Source: Paenibacillus sp. FSL R5-0912 (GTDB taxonomy: Bacteria; Bacillota; Bacilli; Paenibacillales; Paenibacillaceae). Taken from it: a DNA stretch of 64,000 nucleotides. The position numbers and the translations under genes were made by a program. The stretch's first letter is position 1. Each line of letters begins with the position of its first letter. Positions 52,769 through 63,027 of this stretch are shown here, one piece after another. The stretch spans positions 1,488,001 through 1,552,000 of the forward strand of contig NZ_CP009282.1 in assembly GCF_000758605.1 (NCBI RefSeq), written 5' to 3'. The notes below the pieces were generated by a model that saw only the letters and a program-made list of their open reading frames with translations, was not told the DNA's origin and did no database searches.

Positions 52769-53073
52769 TTCAGTAACTCCCTTTGCAAACAATATGTAAA
52801 CATTCATGATAATAGAAAAGCCATCACTGTGCAATAATAACGTTAATGCGCGGGTATCACAAGATGAATTTTGAGGTTTCCTGACACCTATCATACATAG
52901 TGGTTACATGCTATGTCATGGTAAGCGGTTTCTTGTTGAAAAATGCAAATTATTATTGACCTGAGGTCATTAATAGACTGGATTTTAGCTTTTTTTGCAG
53001 GTATAATTTGTTCTAATGGTATGTCCAAGCAGAACACAGAAGACATCCAATTTTCTAAGGGGGATCACATTCG
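52769..53073. other. Divergent regulatory region upstream of the BMP transporter operon
   Basis: About 305 nt with no gene. It holds a hairpin (ACATAG/CTATGT, about 52897-52917), the palindrome TGACCTGAGGTCA (52957-52969) and TATAAT at 53002-53007. I looked for a purine riboswitch core and did not find one. Confidence 0.5.
52957..52969. promoter_or_regulatory. Palindromic operator candidate TGACCT-G-AGGTCA
   Basis: Perfect 6+6 inverted repeat around one base, about 105 nt before the transporter start and about 33 nt upstream of the TATAAT at 53002. Possible repressor or activator site; the protein is not known. Confidence 0.4.
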
Positions 53074-54153
53074 ATGAAGAAGTTTTACCAACTATCTTTA
53101 GTTATGGTTATGGCATTCACTGTTATTTTGGCAGGATGCGGAAACAATAACAACGCAAACACCAATGCTGGAGCAGCAACTACTGCACCAACCACAGATG
53201 CAGCAGCTACAGAAGCACCAGCAGCAACTGAGGCTCCTAAGGCTGTCAAACTAGGTCTCGTAACTGACGTGGGCGGCGTTAATGACAAATCCTTTAACCA
53301 ATCCGCTTGGGAAGCCCTGCAGGCTCTGGAAACAGAATCTGGCGCGGAAATCAAATACCTGCAAAGTAAATCCAATGCAGACTACGAGCCAAACCTTAAC
53401 CAATTCGTTAAAGGCGGCTACGACCTGACTTGGGGAATCGGCTTTGACCTTGGCGACGCAGTATTGAAGGTTGCTACTGAGAACCCTACTGCTAATCTGG
53501 CGATCATCGACAGCGTAGTAGAAGCTCCTAACGTTGAATCCGTAACATTTGCTGAGAACGAAGGATCCTTCCTGGTGGGTGTTGTTGCAGGTCTGACAAC
53601 CAAAACTAACAAAGTAGGCTTCATCGGCGGTATGGAAAGCCCGGTTATCAAACGTTTTGAAGTTGGCTTCAAAGCCGGCGTATTGGCAGTTAACCCTAGT
53701 GCGAATGTAACGATTACTTATGCAGGAGCTTATGACAAGCCTGATACTGGTAAATCCCTGGCTGCTACCCTGTATGATGCAGGCAATGACATCATCTTCC
53801 CGGCTGCCGGCGCTACAGGTAACGGCGTATTCAATGAAGCTAAATCCCGCAACAAAGCTGGCGGTACTAAAGTATGGGTTATCGGCGTAGACAAAGACCA
53901 ATCCCTGGAATTTGGCGACGACGTAACTTTGACTTCCATGATCAAACGTGTTGACGAAGCGGTTAAGAAGGTTTCCCAGCAAGTGGTTGACGGAACATTC
54001 AAAGGCGGCACTACAACTGTTCTTAGTCTGAAAGACAACGGCGTAGGCCTTCCTGAAACATCCAAAGCTAACGTTTCTGCTGAAATCCTGGCTAAAGTTG
54101 ACGAGTACAGCAAACAAATCATCGATGGAACAATCACTGTTCCTGCCGAGTAA
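53074..54153 (+). CDS. BMP family ABC transporter substrate-binding lipoprotein (nucleoside)
   Basis: 359 residues. Signal peptide with lipobox VILAGC, then a low-complexity Asn/Thr/Ala linker (about 24-55). Mature part: KLGLVTDVGGVNDKSFNQSAWEAL, the BMP/PnrA-type purine-nucleoside-binding fold, with VGFIGGMESPVIKRFEVGFKAG and GAGATGNGVF-like AAGATGNGVFNEA. It delivers nucleosides to the ABC transporter encoded next (like B. subtilis YufN). TAAGGGGGATCAC precedes the ATG. A hairpin follows the stop and may reduce readthrough, giving more binding protein than transporter. Confidence 0.94.
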   Translation: MKKFYQLSLVMVMAFTVILAGCGNNNNANTNAGAATTAPTTDAAATEAPAATEAPKAVKLGLVTDVGGVNDKSFNQSAWEALQALETESGAEIKYLQSKSNADYEPNLNQFVKGGYDLTWGIGFDLGDAVLKVATENPTANLAIIDSVVEAPNVESVTFAENEGSFLVGVVAGLTTKTNKVGFIGGMESPVIKRFEVGFKAGVLAVNPSANVTITYAGAYDKPDTGKSLAATLYDAGNDIIFPAAGATGNGVFNEAKSRNKAGGTKVWVIGVDKDQSLEFGDDVTLTSMIKRVDEAVKKVSQQVVDGTFKGGTTTVLSLKDNGVGLPETSKANVSAEILAKVDEYSKQIIDGTITVPAE

Positions 54154-54192
54154 TTCGTTGCCTCACCTTTACTGGATTTAACCATATCAAGA

Positions 54193-54300
54193 AACAAGGC
54201 CGGTTACTTGAGCTGGCCTTGTTCTCTGTTACAACATTTGTTATAGGTATACACAGCGGTACCGTCCTGCATAGGGCGGTACAGCCGTGTCTATAAGGCA
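54193..54300 (+). terminator. Two intercistronic hairpins between binding protein and ATPase genes
   Basis: AACAAGGCC/GGCCTTGTT (54193-54222) and GGTACCG/CGGTACA with flanking TATA-CAC/GTG.TATA (about 54246-54297). T-runs are poor, so these may be partial terminators or mRNA-stabilising structures. Confidence 0.55.
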
Positions 54301-54331
54301 GTATTATATATTCTGTGATGAGGGTGATTCC

Positions 54332-55870
54332 ATGAGTGCTGCGGCTCCTGTCGTAGAGTTGAAGCAAATCACAAAACGCTTTCCCGGTATTGTCGCGAAT
54401 GACTCTATCAGTCTGACGCTGGAAAAAGGGGAGATTCATGCGCTGCTTGGTGAGAACGGGGCAGGCAAATCAACCTTGATGAATATCGTATTCGGACTGT
54501 ACCAGCCCGATGAAGGCAGCATCGAAATCGACGGGAAACCGGTTATTATCGATAACCCTAATAAGGCTATTGAGCTTGGCATTGGTATGGTTCACCAACA
54601 TTTCAAGCTAGTAGAGCCTTTTACGGTAACAGAGAATATTGTTCTGGGAATGGAACCGAAAAAAGGTCTTAAAATCGACTATAAATCCGCTGCGGAGCAG
54701 GTTCGTAAGCTATCGGAGCAGTACGGTCTTCAAGTCAATCCAAATGCCAAAATTCATGACATTTCGGTAGGCATGCAGCAACGGGTAGAAATTATGAAAA
54801 CCCTGTACCGCGGAGCGGATATACTTATATTCGACGAGCCGACCGCTGTACTTACGCCTCAGGAAATTACTGAACTGATGGCGATTATGAAGCGGCTCGT
54901 TGCCGAAGGCAAGTCCATTATACTTATTACCCATAAGCTGAAAGAAATTATGCAGATTTCTGACCGTGTAACCATTATCCGGCGGGGCAAGGTAATTGAT
55001 ACCGTCAAGACCTCCGGCACGAATCCGAACGAGCTGGCCGAAAAAATGGTCGGACGCGGTGTTACCTTTAAAGTAGACAAGCAGCCGGCACATATTGGTG
55101 AAGGCATCCTGAAGCTGTCGGATGTCAGAAGTAAAAGCAAGGATGGGGTCGCTGTGCTGAACGGCCTCAGCTTTGAAGTGAAAGCGGGCGAGATTCTGGG
55201 GATTGCAGGAGTCGACGGCAACGGACAAAGCGAGCTTATTCAGGCGATTACCGGTTTGCGCAAGATCGATTCCGGTTCAATTACAGTTTCGGGCAAGGAA
55301 ATTGCCAACCTCTCTCCGCGTAAAGTGTCTGAAATGAATGTCTCCCACATCCCCGAAGACCGGCACAAGCATGGACTGGTACTTGATTTCACCGTGAGTG
55401 AGAATATGGTGCTGGAAACCTATTATAAGAGCCCGTACAATCAGAACGGATTCTTGAATAAGGATGTTATCAACCGGCATGCAGAGGATCTGGTGAAGCA
55501 ATTCGATGTACGCACGCCTTCAATTGAGAACAAAGCCCGGTCATTATCCGGCGGTAATCAACAGAAAGCGATTATTGCGCGGGAAATAGACAAAAATCCG
55601 ACCCTTCTGATTGCAGCACAGCCTACACGTGGCCTTGATGTTGGAGCCATTGAGTTTGTTCAGAAGCAGCTGATTGCCCAGCGTGACCAGGGTAAAGCCG
55701 TATTGCTGATCTCTTTTGAATTGGACGAGATTATGAATGTATCTGACAGAATTGCCGTTATTTATGAAGGACAGATTGTCGGAGAAGTATTCCCGCAGGA
55801 TACGAATGACCAGGAACTGGGTCTGATGATGGCGGGCAGCTTGAAGCGGGGAGGCCACGCGGATGTCTAG
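54332..55870 (+). CDS. ABC transporter ATP-binding protein (nucleoside, YufO-like)
   Basis: 512 residues from ATG at 54332 (GAGGGTGAT upstream). Two fused ATPase domains, as in sugar/BMP-type transporters. Domain 1: Walker [12 protein letters not shown], signature [10 protein letters not shown], Walker [10 protein letters not shown]. Domain 2 is degenerate: Walker [11 protein letters not shown] and signature [10 protein letters not shown], with [12 protein letters not shown], so one site lacks the normal Walker A Lys. It powers nucleoside import by the two permeases encoded next. The start of the first permease overlaps its end by 8 nt. Confidence 0.95.
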   Translation: MSAAAPVVELKQITKRFPGIVANDSISLTLEKGEIHALLGENGAGKSTLMNIVFGLYQPDEGSIEIDGKPVIIDNPNKAIELGIGMVHQHFKLVEPFTVTENIVLGMEPKKGLKIDYKSAAEQVRKLSEQYGLQVNPNAKIHDISVGMQQRVEIMKTLYRGADILIFDEPTAVLTPQEITELMAIMKRLVAEGKSIILITHKLKEIMQISDRVTIIRRGKVIDTVKTSGTNPNELAEKMVGRGVTFKVDKQPAHIGEGILKLSDVRSKSKDGVAVLNGLSFEVKAGEILGIAGVDGNGQSELIQAITGLRKIDSGSITVSGKEIANLSPRKVSEMNVSHIPEDRHKHGLVLDFTVSENMVLETYYKSPYNQNGFLNKDVINRHAEDLVKQFDVRTPSIENKARSLSGGNQQKAIIAREIDKNPTLLIAAQPTRGLDVGAIEFVQKQLIAQRDQGKAVLLISFELDEIMNVSDRIAVIYEGQIVGEVFPQDTNDQELGLMMAGSLKRGGHADV

Positions 55871-56939
55871 AATCAAAAAAATATTCGCTACAGACACCTA
55901 CATTATTCCGCTTATTGCGATTCTGTTGGGTTTCCTGGTCGGCGCTATCGTTATGCTGATTGGCGGATACGATCCGGTCGCAGCCTACTCGGCGTTATTC
56001 AAACGCGTATTCGGCAGTCCATACGATTTCGGTGAAGCTGTACGCGAGATGACTCCGCTAATGTTCACAGGTCTAGCGGTAGCCTTTGCTTTTCGTTCAG
56101 GTATGTTTAACATTGGTGCGGATGGCCAGGTAATGATCGGTATGACGGCTGCATCAGTAGTCGGCATCAAGCTTGGCGGCGTATTGCCTGCATTCCTGCT
56201 TGTACCTCTTGCGGTGATTGCAGCGGGTGTATGCGGCGGACTTTGGGCGGGGATTGCCGGTTACCTGAAGGCCAAACGCGGAATCAACGAAGTTATTACT
56301 ACGATCATGTTGAACTGGATTGCCCTCTTCCTGTCGAACTATATTGTCCGGACATTCCTGCTCTTACAGGGGCAGAACCGTTCGGAAGATAACCCGGCAT
56401 CGCTGTCGATGACTTTCCTGTTCTCCACATTCGACAATGCCCGTCTGCACTGGGGAACGGTTATTGCCCTTGTAGCGGCGACATTCTTCTACGTCTATTT
56501 GTGGAAAACCAAGCAAGGTTACGAAATGCGTGCGGTAGGTTTGAACCCGCATGCTGCAGAATATGCAGGGATGAATGTAGGACGCAATGTGATCAAGGCG
56601 ATGTTCATCAGTGGTGTGTTCGCCGGATTGGCGGGCGCTGGTGAAGTACTGGGTGTGTTCCATTATCAATCGGTATTCGCGGCATCACCTGGTTATGGAT
56701 TCGATGGTATCGCTGTGGCTCTGCTGGGGCTGACTCATCCGCTCGGCGTCATTCTCGCTGCTATTCTATACGGTACGCTTACGTATGGCTCTGCAGGGAT
56801 GAGCTTTGGTGCTGATGTACCTCCGGAGCTGATCCGTATTGTCATCGGTTCAATTATTTTCTTCATTGCTGCGCAAGGCATTGTACGCTGGGTGCTCAAA
56901 CCGTTTTACTTCAAGCGCAAGAAAGAGAAGGTGTTATAG
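55863..56939 (+). CDS. ABC transporter permease (YufP-like)
   Basis: 358 residues, about eight to ten TM helices. BPD_transp_2 family: GMFNIGADGQVMIGMTAASVVG, then KAKRGINEVITTIMLNWIALFLSNY and MRAVGLNPHAAEYAGMNVGRNV (EAA-like loop). Pairs with the following permease to form the transmembrane channel for nucleosides. The end RWVLKPFYFKRKKEKVL is basic. Its stop touches the next start (TAG ATG). Confidence 0.94.
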   Translation: MSRIKKIFATDTYIIPLIAILLGFLVGAIVMLIGGYDPVAAYSALFKRVFGSPYDFGEAVREMTPLMFTGLAVAFAFRSGMFNIGADGQVMIGMTAASVVGIKLGGVLPAFLLVPLAVIAAGVCGGLWAGIAGYLKAKRGINEVITTIMLNWIALFLSNYIVRTFLLLQGQNRSEDNPASLSMTFLFSTFDNARLHWGTVIALVAATFFYVYLWKTKQGYEMRAVGLNPHAAEYAGMNVGRNVIKAMFISGVFAGLAGAGEVLGVFHYQSVFAASPGYGFDGIAVALLGLTHPLGVILAAILYGTLTYGSAGMSFGADVPPELIRIVIGSIIFFIAAQGIVRWVLKPFYFKRKKEKVL

Positions 56940-57890
56940 ATGGAAGTCTTAGGCCAACTGCTCAATACAACGCTTGTTTTTTCCACGGCGCTTATATTTG
57001 CCGCCCTTGGCGGCATCTTCTCTGAACGATCCGGTGTCGTCAACATCGGACTTGAAGGCTTGATGATGTTTGGTGCATTTGCTGCAGCAGTAGGCGGGTA
57101 CTACGCTCAGGAAGCAGGAATGGGTGAATGGGCGCCTTGGGTTGGTGTGCTTTGTGCCATGGCTGTGGGTGTGATTGGTTCACTGATTCATGCGGTGGCT
57201 TCAATAACCTTCAAGGCCGACCAGACGATAAGTGGTACGGTCATCAACTTCCTTGCCGCAGGCAGTACACTGTATATGGTTAAGCTAATCTTCGACGGTT
57301 CGGGTGAAACTCCGCTGATCGATGGTTTTAGCAAATTATCCATTCCCGGACTTTCCAAGATACCAGTGATCGGGGAAGGGATTTTTAATTCCTATCCAAC
57401 GACCTACTTAGCGATTATATTGGTGATTGTTATTTATTTCGTCCTGTTCAAAACTCCGTTTGGACTCCGTCTGCGTGCAGTCGGTGAACATCCGAGTGCA
57501 GCAGATACACTGGGTGTAAATGTAAACAAGATGAGATATATTGGCGTAATGCTGAGCGGCCTGCTGGCTGGTATCGGCGGAGCCACGATTACTTTGACAA
57601 CTACGGGTACGTTTGCGCATAATACCATCTCCGGACAAGGCTTCATTGCCATCGCAGCGATGATCTTCGGTAAATGGAATCCGCTGGGTGCTTTCGGAGC
57701 GGCCGTGTTCTTCGGTCTGTCCCAGGCCATCCGTAACTATGTGCAATTGTTTGAATGGTCCAAGAGCATTCCGCAGGAATTCATTTTCATGATTCCTTAT
57801 GTACTAACTATCATCGTACTGGTAAGTGCAGTCGGACGTTCTTCGGCACCTAAGGCTCTGGGGGAACCGTACGACCCGGGTAAACGCTAG
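56940..57890 (+). CDS. ABC transporter permease (YufQ-like)
   Basis: 316 residues, about eight TM helices. BPD_transp_2 family: ERSGVVNIGLEGLMMFGAFAAA, FKADQTISGTVINFLAAGSTLY, LRLRAVGEHPSAADTLGVNVNKMRY. Second permease half of the nucleoside importer; the ATG directly follows the previous stop. A strong terminator follows (57930-57964), closing the four-gene operon. Confidence 0.94.
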   Translation: MEVLGQLLNTTLVFSTALIFAALGGIFSERSGVVNIGLEGLMMFGAFAAAVGGYYAQEAGMGEWAPWVGVLCAMAVGVIGSLIHAVASITFKADQTISGTVINFLAAGSTLYMVKLIFDGSGETPLIDGFSKLSIPGLSKIPVIGEGIFNSYPTTYLAIILVIVIYFVLFKTPFGLRLRAVGEHPSAADTLGVNVNKMRYIGVMLSGLLAGIGGATITLTTTGTFAHNTISGQGFIAIAAMIFGKWNPLGAFGAAVFFGLSQAIRNYVQLFEWSKSIPQEFIFMIPYVLTIIVLVSAVGRSSAPKALGEPYDPGKR

Positions 57891-57929
57891 GGTCAGTTTC
57901 TCCTTGTTTAATTCTCTTTCGTTGCAGTG

Positions 57930-57964
57930 CGCATTTTCGGTTATCCGGAAATGCGTTTTTTTTA
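57930..57964 (+). terminator. Terminator of the nucleoside transporter operon
   Basis: CGCATTT.CGG and CCG.AAATGCG with loop TTAT, followed by eight or more T. Confidence 0.9.
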
Positions 57965-58067
57965 TTCGCGGTGATGCTGCTCCTTCATGATTCGGGCAGG
58001 ACAGATGTACAGGCAAATACCGGCTGAGGCGAATAGACTGCTTAAGAAACTCATTAGGAGGGATATT

Positions 58068-58421
58068 ATGGCACAGCCGGTTACGAAAAAACAAGTCATG
58101 AAGCTGGTGGGTAGAAATATCGTTGCAGTAAAAAAAGACGGCTCCAAGGTGATGGGCAAGTTACTCCGTGTTTCGGGCAACCGTCTTGTTTTACAGCGTA
58201 TCAGTGGTAAAAAAGTACAAACCAAAGCATTGATTCCGCTTGTATTATTTGATTTGCTGGCCGTCGGTACGGCTCCATACGCTTATGGCGGCGGGGGTTA
58301 TGGATATGGAGGGGCTCCTTACGGAGGCGGATATGGTTACGGCCCTGGGCCTGTTCCCGGTCCTTACGGCGGTTATGGTCCTGGTCCCGGTTATGGTGTT
58401 CCGCCTATTGGATTCTTTTAA
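58068..58421 (+). CDS. Small protein: Sm-like N-terminus with Gly/Tyr/Pro-rich tail
   Basis: 117 residues from ATG at 58068 (TTAGGAGGGATATT upstream). Residues about 10-50 (VMKLVGRNIVAVKKDGSKVM, GKLLRVSGNRLVLQ) resemble an Sm/LSM fold: V-x-V-x-x-x-x-G-x-x-x-x-G-x-L, as in Hfq. Residues about 75-117 are GGGGYGYGGAPYGGGYGYGP-type low complexity ending PPIGFF. I do not recognise a named family. The tail resembles coat or adhesive proteins and suggests a spore-coat, surface or RNA-granule role; none is shown. Confidence 0.7.
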   Translation: MAQPVTKKQVMKLVGRNIVAVKKDGSKVMGKLLRVSGNRLVLQRISGKKVQTKALIPLVLFDLLAVGTAPYAYGGGGYGYGGAPYGGGYGYGPGPVPGPYGGYGPGPGYGVPPIGFF

Positions 58422-58443
58422 GCTGTAGAGCGGTCAGAGTTCG

Positions 58444-58890
58444 TCAGATAAACTGTTTTTCAAGCTCATAACAGTAGTTTTGCGGTTGATAACGGGCTAC
58501 GCTGTAGCCCAGTTTTTCATAAAAGGCAAGACCGGCTGTATTTCCGGTATCCACAGAAACCTTAGCCCGCCGGCATGCACGTGATAGTGCAAACCGCTCC
58601 GCTCTGTCCATCAGCATATTCCCGTAACGCCTACGCCTTGCATTAGGCGCAATGGCGAGCATATCGATATATAACAAATCTCCATGCAGCATAAAGTGTA
58701 CGAACCCCAGCGGATCACTCTCATAGTCAGGACAAGCCACGAGAGTAACGCCTTGCCCCAGACGGCGGGGCAGATCTTTTCTGACCTGATTGATAATCGT
58801 CTGTGGAAGATGGGATAGCGGGACAAGCTGCTTTTCAATCAAGTCAAAAATGACGGTGTCATCCTGCTTGGGTCTGCGGTAACGAATCAT
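58444..58890 (-). CDS. GNAT family N-acetyltransferase
   Basis: 148 residues from ATG at 58890 (AAAGGGGGC upstream). The acetyl-CoA loop is APNARRRRYGNMLMDRAERFA (about 89-109), followed by VSVDTGNTAGLAFYEKLGYSV, the RimI-like pattern. DLLYIDMLAIAP is the preceding strand. Acceptor unknown. It is convergent with the GYP-rich protein gene and ends 23 nt from it. Confidence 0.88.
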   Translation of the reverse strand: MIRYRRPKQDDTVIFDLIEKQLVPLSHLPQTIINQVRKDLPRRLGQGVTLVACPDYESDPLGFVHFMLHGDLLYIDMLAIAPNARRRRYGNMLMDRAERFALSRACRRAKVSVDTGNTAGLAFYEKLGYSVARYQPQNYCYELEKQFI

Positions 58891-59006
58891 AAAATGCCCC
58901 CTTTCCACGCATTGTCGTACATCATATGCCCTGCTTGGTGTGGGCGTTCCGGAAAGGGTAGAACAACATTTTGTGAAGAATTTAATATATATCCGGAAGA
59001 TGGGTA

Positions 59007-59036
59007 TTGACTTACCGTGTGAGGAAATCATATAAT
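59007..59036 (+). promoter_or_regulatory. SigA promoter of the ilv-leu operon
   Basis: TTGACT (59007-59012) and TATAAT (59031-59036) with an 18-nt spacer. Transcription would begin near 59043, giving a leader of about 470 nt up to ilvB. Confidence 0.85.
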
Positions 59037-59074
59037 GTGTCTAAACATTTTAACGAACATACATGTATCGGCGA

Positions 59075-59411
59075 TGAAGAGGACGAAGTTTTAAGGGCTC
59101 TTTTGTTCAGAGAGTGAGAGGAATTGCTGCAACCTCCACCAAAATCCCTTATATACGAGCTCACCTCGGAGCTGTTTCCCTGAAAGGTCCATCAGCAAGA
59201 GCGTTGGAATTATTAGGGGGAATCGTCTAGTCCGCGTTAGGGACTTCAGGTTACAGAGATTTGGGCCCTGCCTACATCGATGGATTTTTGTATCCTGATA
59301 AGGCATTTCATCGTGAGATGGAATGCAAACATGGGTGGTACCACGGAAGCTAAACCTTTCGTCCCTCACGCGCTTATTCTGCGCGTGGGAGGCGAGAGGT
59401 TTTTTTGTTGA
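59075..59411 (+). promoter_or_regulatory. T-box leader, probably leucine-specific (CUC)
   Basis: Typical T-box: stem I start CAGAGAGTGAGAGG, the distal GAATTGCTGCAACC region, and a likely specifier CTC at 59160-59162 followed by ACCTCGGAGCTG. The T-box core GGTGGTACCACGG lies at 59334-59346. The terminator is AACCTTTCGTCCC.CACGCGC ... GCGCGTG..GGCGAGAGGTTTTTTT (59354-59407). Uncharged tRNA-Leu should favour the antiterminator and switch on ilvB-ilvN-ilvC-leuA. The specifier is inferred from the flanking consensus. Confidence 0.9.
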
Positions 59412-59511
59412 ATGAGGAGGATTTACGGCCCGTTCGCCAATATTAATTGTTGTATAAAAGACGTCCTGTCATTTGAATAATGAATGTGAACAATCGAAGG
59501 GAGGAATACTG

Positions 59512-61263
59512 ATGAGCGCGCAATTACCGGAAGAAGTGCGGTCTATAGAGCAGTTACGTGAGAAATGGAAAAATCCTGAGGTGATTACAGGGTCTGAAGT
59601 CCTGCTGCGCAGTCTAGTACTGGAAGGTGTGGATACTGTATTCGGATATCCGGGCGGGGCTGTACTCTATATCTATGATGCTCTTTATGGATTCGATGAT
59701 TTCAAACATATTCTGACACGCCATGAGCAGGGAGCGATTCATGCGGCTGACGGATATGCCAGAGCGAGCGGCAAAGCAGGCGTATGTATCGCCACTTCAG
59801 GCCCGGGGGCAACTAATCTGGTAACAGGAATTGCTACTGCATTCATGGACTCTGTTCCGCTGGTGGTAATCACCGGGAACGTATTCTCCAGCCTGATCGG
59901 CACAGATGCTTTTCAGGAAGCGGATATTACTGGTATAACGATGCCGATTACGAAGCACAGCTATCTGGTACGGGATGTTGAAGACCTGCCGCGAATTATT
60001 CATGAGGCATTCCATATCGCGAATACCGGACGCAAGGGTCCGGTGCTGATTGATATTCCGAAGGATGTATCGGCTGCGAAGACATTGTTCACGCCGGTTC
60101 AGCAGCAAGGCGTTAACCTTCGCGGTTACAACCCGCGCACAGTGCCTAACAAGCTTCAGCTTGATAAGCTGGTGAAGGCCATTGCTGCTGCAGAGCGTCC
60201 GATTATTATTGCAGGCGGCGGGGTCATTTACTCCGGAGCGCATGAGGCGATGTATGAATTCGTGAAGCGTACAGAAATTCCTATTACTACAACATTGCTG
60301 GGTCTCGGCTGTTATCCGAGTGCGGAGGATCTGTGGATGGGAATGCCGGGCATGCACGGTACCTATACAGCGAACAATGCGATTCAACAATGCGACCTGC
60401 TGATTAATATCGGTGCCCGGTTTGATGACCGTGTAACCGGTAAGCTGGATGGTTTTGCTCCAAAAGCCAAGATTGTTCATATCGATATTGATCCGGCGGA
60501 GATCGGCAAGAATGTATCGCCTGATATTCCGATCGTTGGCGATGTAAAAACCGTGCTGGAAATGCTGATCCCTGATGTGAAGCGGGCCGCGAATGCGGAT
60601 GCCTGGAGAACGCAAATCGCCCAGTGGAAGCTGGATCAGCCGTTGCGTTATAAAGATTCTGAGGCAGAGCTGAAACCGCAATGGGTAATTCAAATGATTA
60701 ATGACACCACTAAAGGCGAGGCAATTGTTACTACTGACGTAGGACAGCACCAGATGTGGGCTGCACAATATTACAAATTCAATCACCCTCGTGCATGGAT
60801 TACTTCGGGTGGTCTTGGTACAATGGGCTTCGGCTTCCCTGCGGCAATCGGGGCGCAAATGGCACATCCGGAGCGGCTGGTAGTCTCCATTAATGGTGAC
60901 GGCGGCATGCAGATGTGTTCACAGGAACTTGCGATTTGCGCGATTAATAAGATTCCGGTCAAAATCGTCGTAATCAATAATCAGGTACTGGGAATGGTCC
61001 GGCAATGGCAGAATCTCATCTATGAGAAGCGTTACAGCTATACCGATCTTGCCGGCAGTCCGGATTTTGTGAAATTGGCTGAAGCTTACGGAGTTAAGGG
61101 TCTGCGGGCTACGAATAAAGAGGAAGCCGGAGCCGCGTGGAAAGAAGCCCTGGAAACACCTGGACCCGTCCTGGTAGAATTCGTTGTCCCTAAAGACGAG
61201 AATGTCTACCCGATGGTAACCCAAGGGTCAACCATTGATCAAATGCTGATGGGGGATGAATAG
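59512..61263 (+). CDS. ilvB: Acetolactate synthase large (catalytic) subunit
   Basis: 583 residues from ATG at 59512 (AAGGGAGGAAT upstream). ThDP- and FAD-dependent; condenses two pyruvates, or pyruvate and 2-oxobutyrate. TPP_enzyme_N begins [26 protein letters not shown], with the catalytic Glu in [14 protein letters not shown]. The central FAD domain includes [29 protein letters not shown] in parts. TPP_enzyme_C contains [13 protein letters not shown]...[12 protein letters not shown] (ThDP/Mg motif). First gene of the T-box-controlled branched-chain amino acid operon; full length. Confidence 0.97.
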   Translation: MSAQLPEEVRSIEQLREKWKNPEVITGSEVLLRSLVLEGVDTVFGYPGGAVLYIYDALYGFDDFKHILTRHEQGAIHAADGYARASGKAGVCIATSGPGATNLVTGIATAFMDSVPLVVITGNVFSSLIGTDAFQEADITGITMPITKHSYLVRDVEDLPRIIHEAFHIANTGRKGPVLIDIPKDVSAAKTLFTPVQQQGVNLRGYNPRTVPNKLQLDKLVKAIAAAERPIIIAGGGVIYSGAHEAMYEFVKRTEIPITTTLLGLGCYPSAEDLWMGMPGMHGTYTANNAIQQCDLLINIGARFDDRVTGKLDGFAPKAKIVHIDIDPAEIGKNVSPDIPIVGDVKTVLEMLIPDVKRAANADAWRTQIAQWKLDQPLRYKDSEAELKPQWVIQMINDTTKGEAIVTTDVGQHQMWAAQYYKFNHPRAWITSGGLGTMGFGFPAAIGAQMAHPERLVVSINGDGGMQMCSQELAICAINKIPVKIVVINNQVLGMVRQWQNLIYEKRYSYTDLAGSPDFVKLAEAYGVKGLRATNKEEAGAAWKEALETPGPVLVEFVVPKDENVYPMVTQGSTIDQMLMGDE

Positions 61264-61268
61264 CGGTG

Positions 61269-61748
61269 ATGAGACATACGATTTCCGTGCTTGTAAATGA
61301 CCAGCCGGGTGTGCTGCAGCGGGTATCCGGACTGTTCGGCCGCCGGGGGTTCAATATTGAGAGTATTACTGTAGGCCAGTCTGAAGAGATTGGGCTGTCC
61401 CGGATGGTTATCGTTACTCTTGGAGACCAGCATACGCTTGAGCAGATTGAGAAGCAGCTCTATAAGCTGATTGATGTCATCAAGGTCATTGATCTTGGCT
61501 CCAAGCCTATGGTTGCCCGTGAGCTGGCGCTGATTAAGGTCAAGGCTGATCCGGCTGAACGGCCTGAGATTATGGGTGTGGTCGAAACCTTCCGGGCCTC
61601 GGTAGTGGATATCGGAACAACTAGCTTATTAGTACAGGTAGTTGGAGAGACCCAGAAAATTGATGCTATGATTGAGCTGCTGAAGCCGTATGGTATTAAG
61701 GAACTGTCACGAACAGGTGTAACGGCGATGATTCGCGGCAATGCCTGA
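61269..61748 (+). CDS. ilvN: Acetolactate synthase small (regulatory) subunit
   Basis: 159 residues from ATG at 61269 (MRHTISVLVNDQPGVLQRV); GTG at 61266 directly before it is an alternative. The N-terminal ACT domain binds valine for feedback inhibition (GLFGRRGFNIESITVG), and a C-terminal domain follows (KADPAERPEIMGVVETFRA, ELSRTGVTAMIRG). The 5-nt gap to ilvB indicates coupling. Also called ilvH. Typical length. Confidence 0.96.
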   Translation: MRHTISVLVNDQPGVLQRVSGLFGRRGFNIESITVGQSEEIGLSRMVIVTLGDQHTLEQIEKQLYKLIDVIKVIDLGSKPMVARELALIKVKADPAERPEIMGVVETFRASVVDIGTTSLLVQVVGETQKIDAMIELLKPYGIKELSRTGVTAMIRGNA

Positions 61749-62922
<1,174 letters not shown>

Positions 62923-62962
62923 GACATATACTTAAGACTACATGAACCATAGGTGATTCTCA

Positions 62963-62992
62963 GATGCGGCCGTAATTTTGCGAGCCGCATTT
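62963..62992 (+). other. Hairpin in the ilvC-leuA spacer
   Basis: AGATGCGGC and GCCGCATTT form a 9-bp stem around a 12-nt loop. No strong T-run follows, so partial attenuation or mRNA stabilisation is possible. Confidence 0.5.
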
Positions 62993-63027
62993 GGGGATTT
63001 ATGGACAATTTGCAGGAGGTGCTCAGC

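Noticed and set aside
53049..53060. CodY half-box AATTTTCTAAGG just before the BMP gene
   Set aside because: Only the left half matches the consensus and it overlaps the ribosome binding site.
52769..53073. Purine or 2'-deoxyguanosine riboswitch upstream of the BMP transporter
   Set aside because: Checked for the conserved junction and loop-loop elements; none found.
59797..60867. 356-codon frame opposite ilvB
   Set aside because: Antisense shadow; ilvB motifs are complete on the plus strand.
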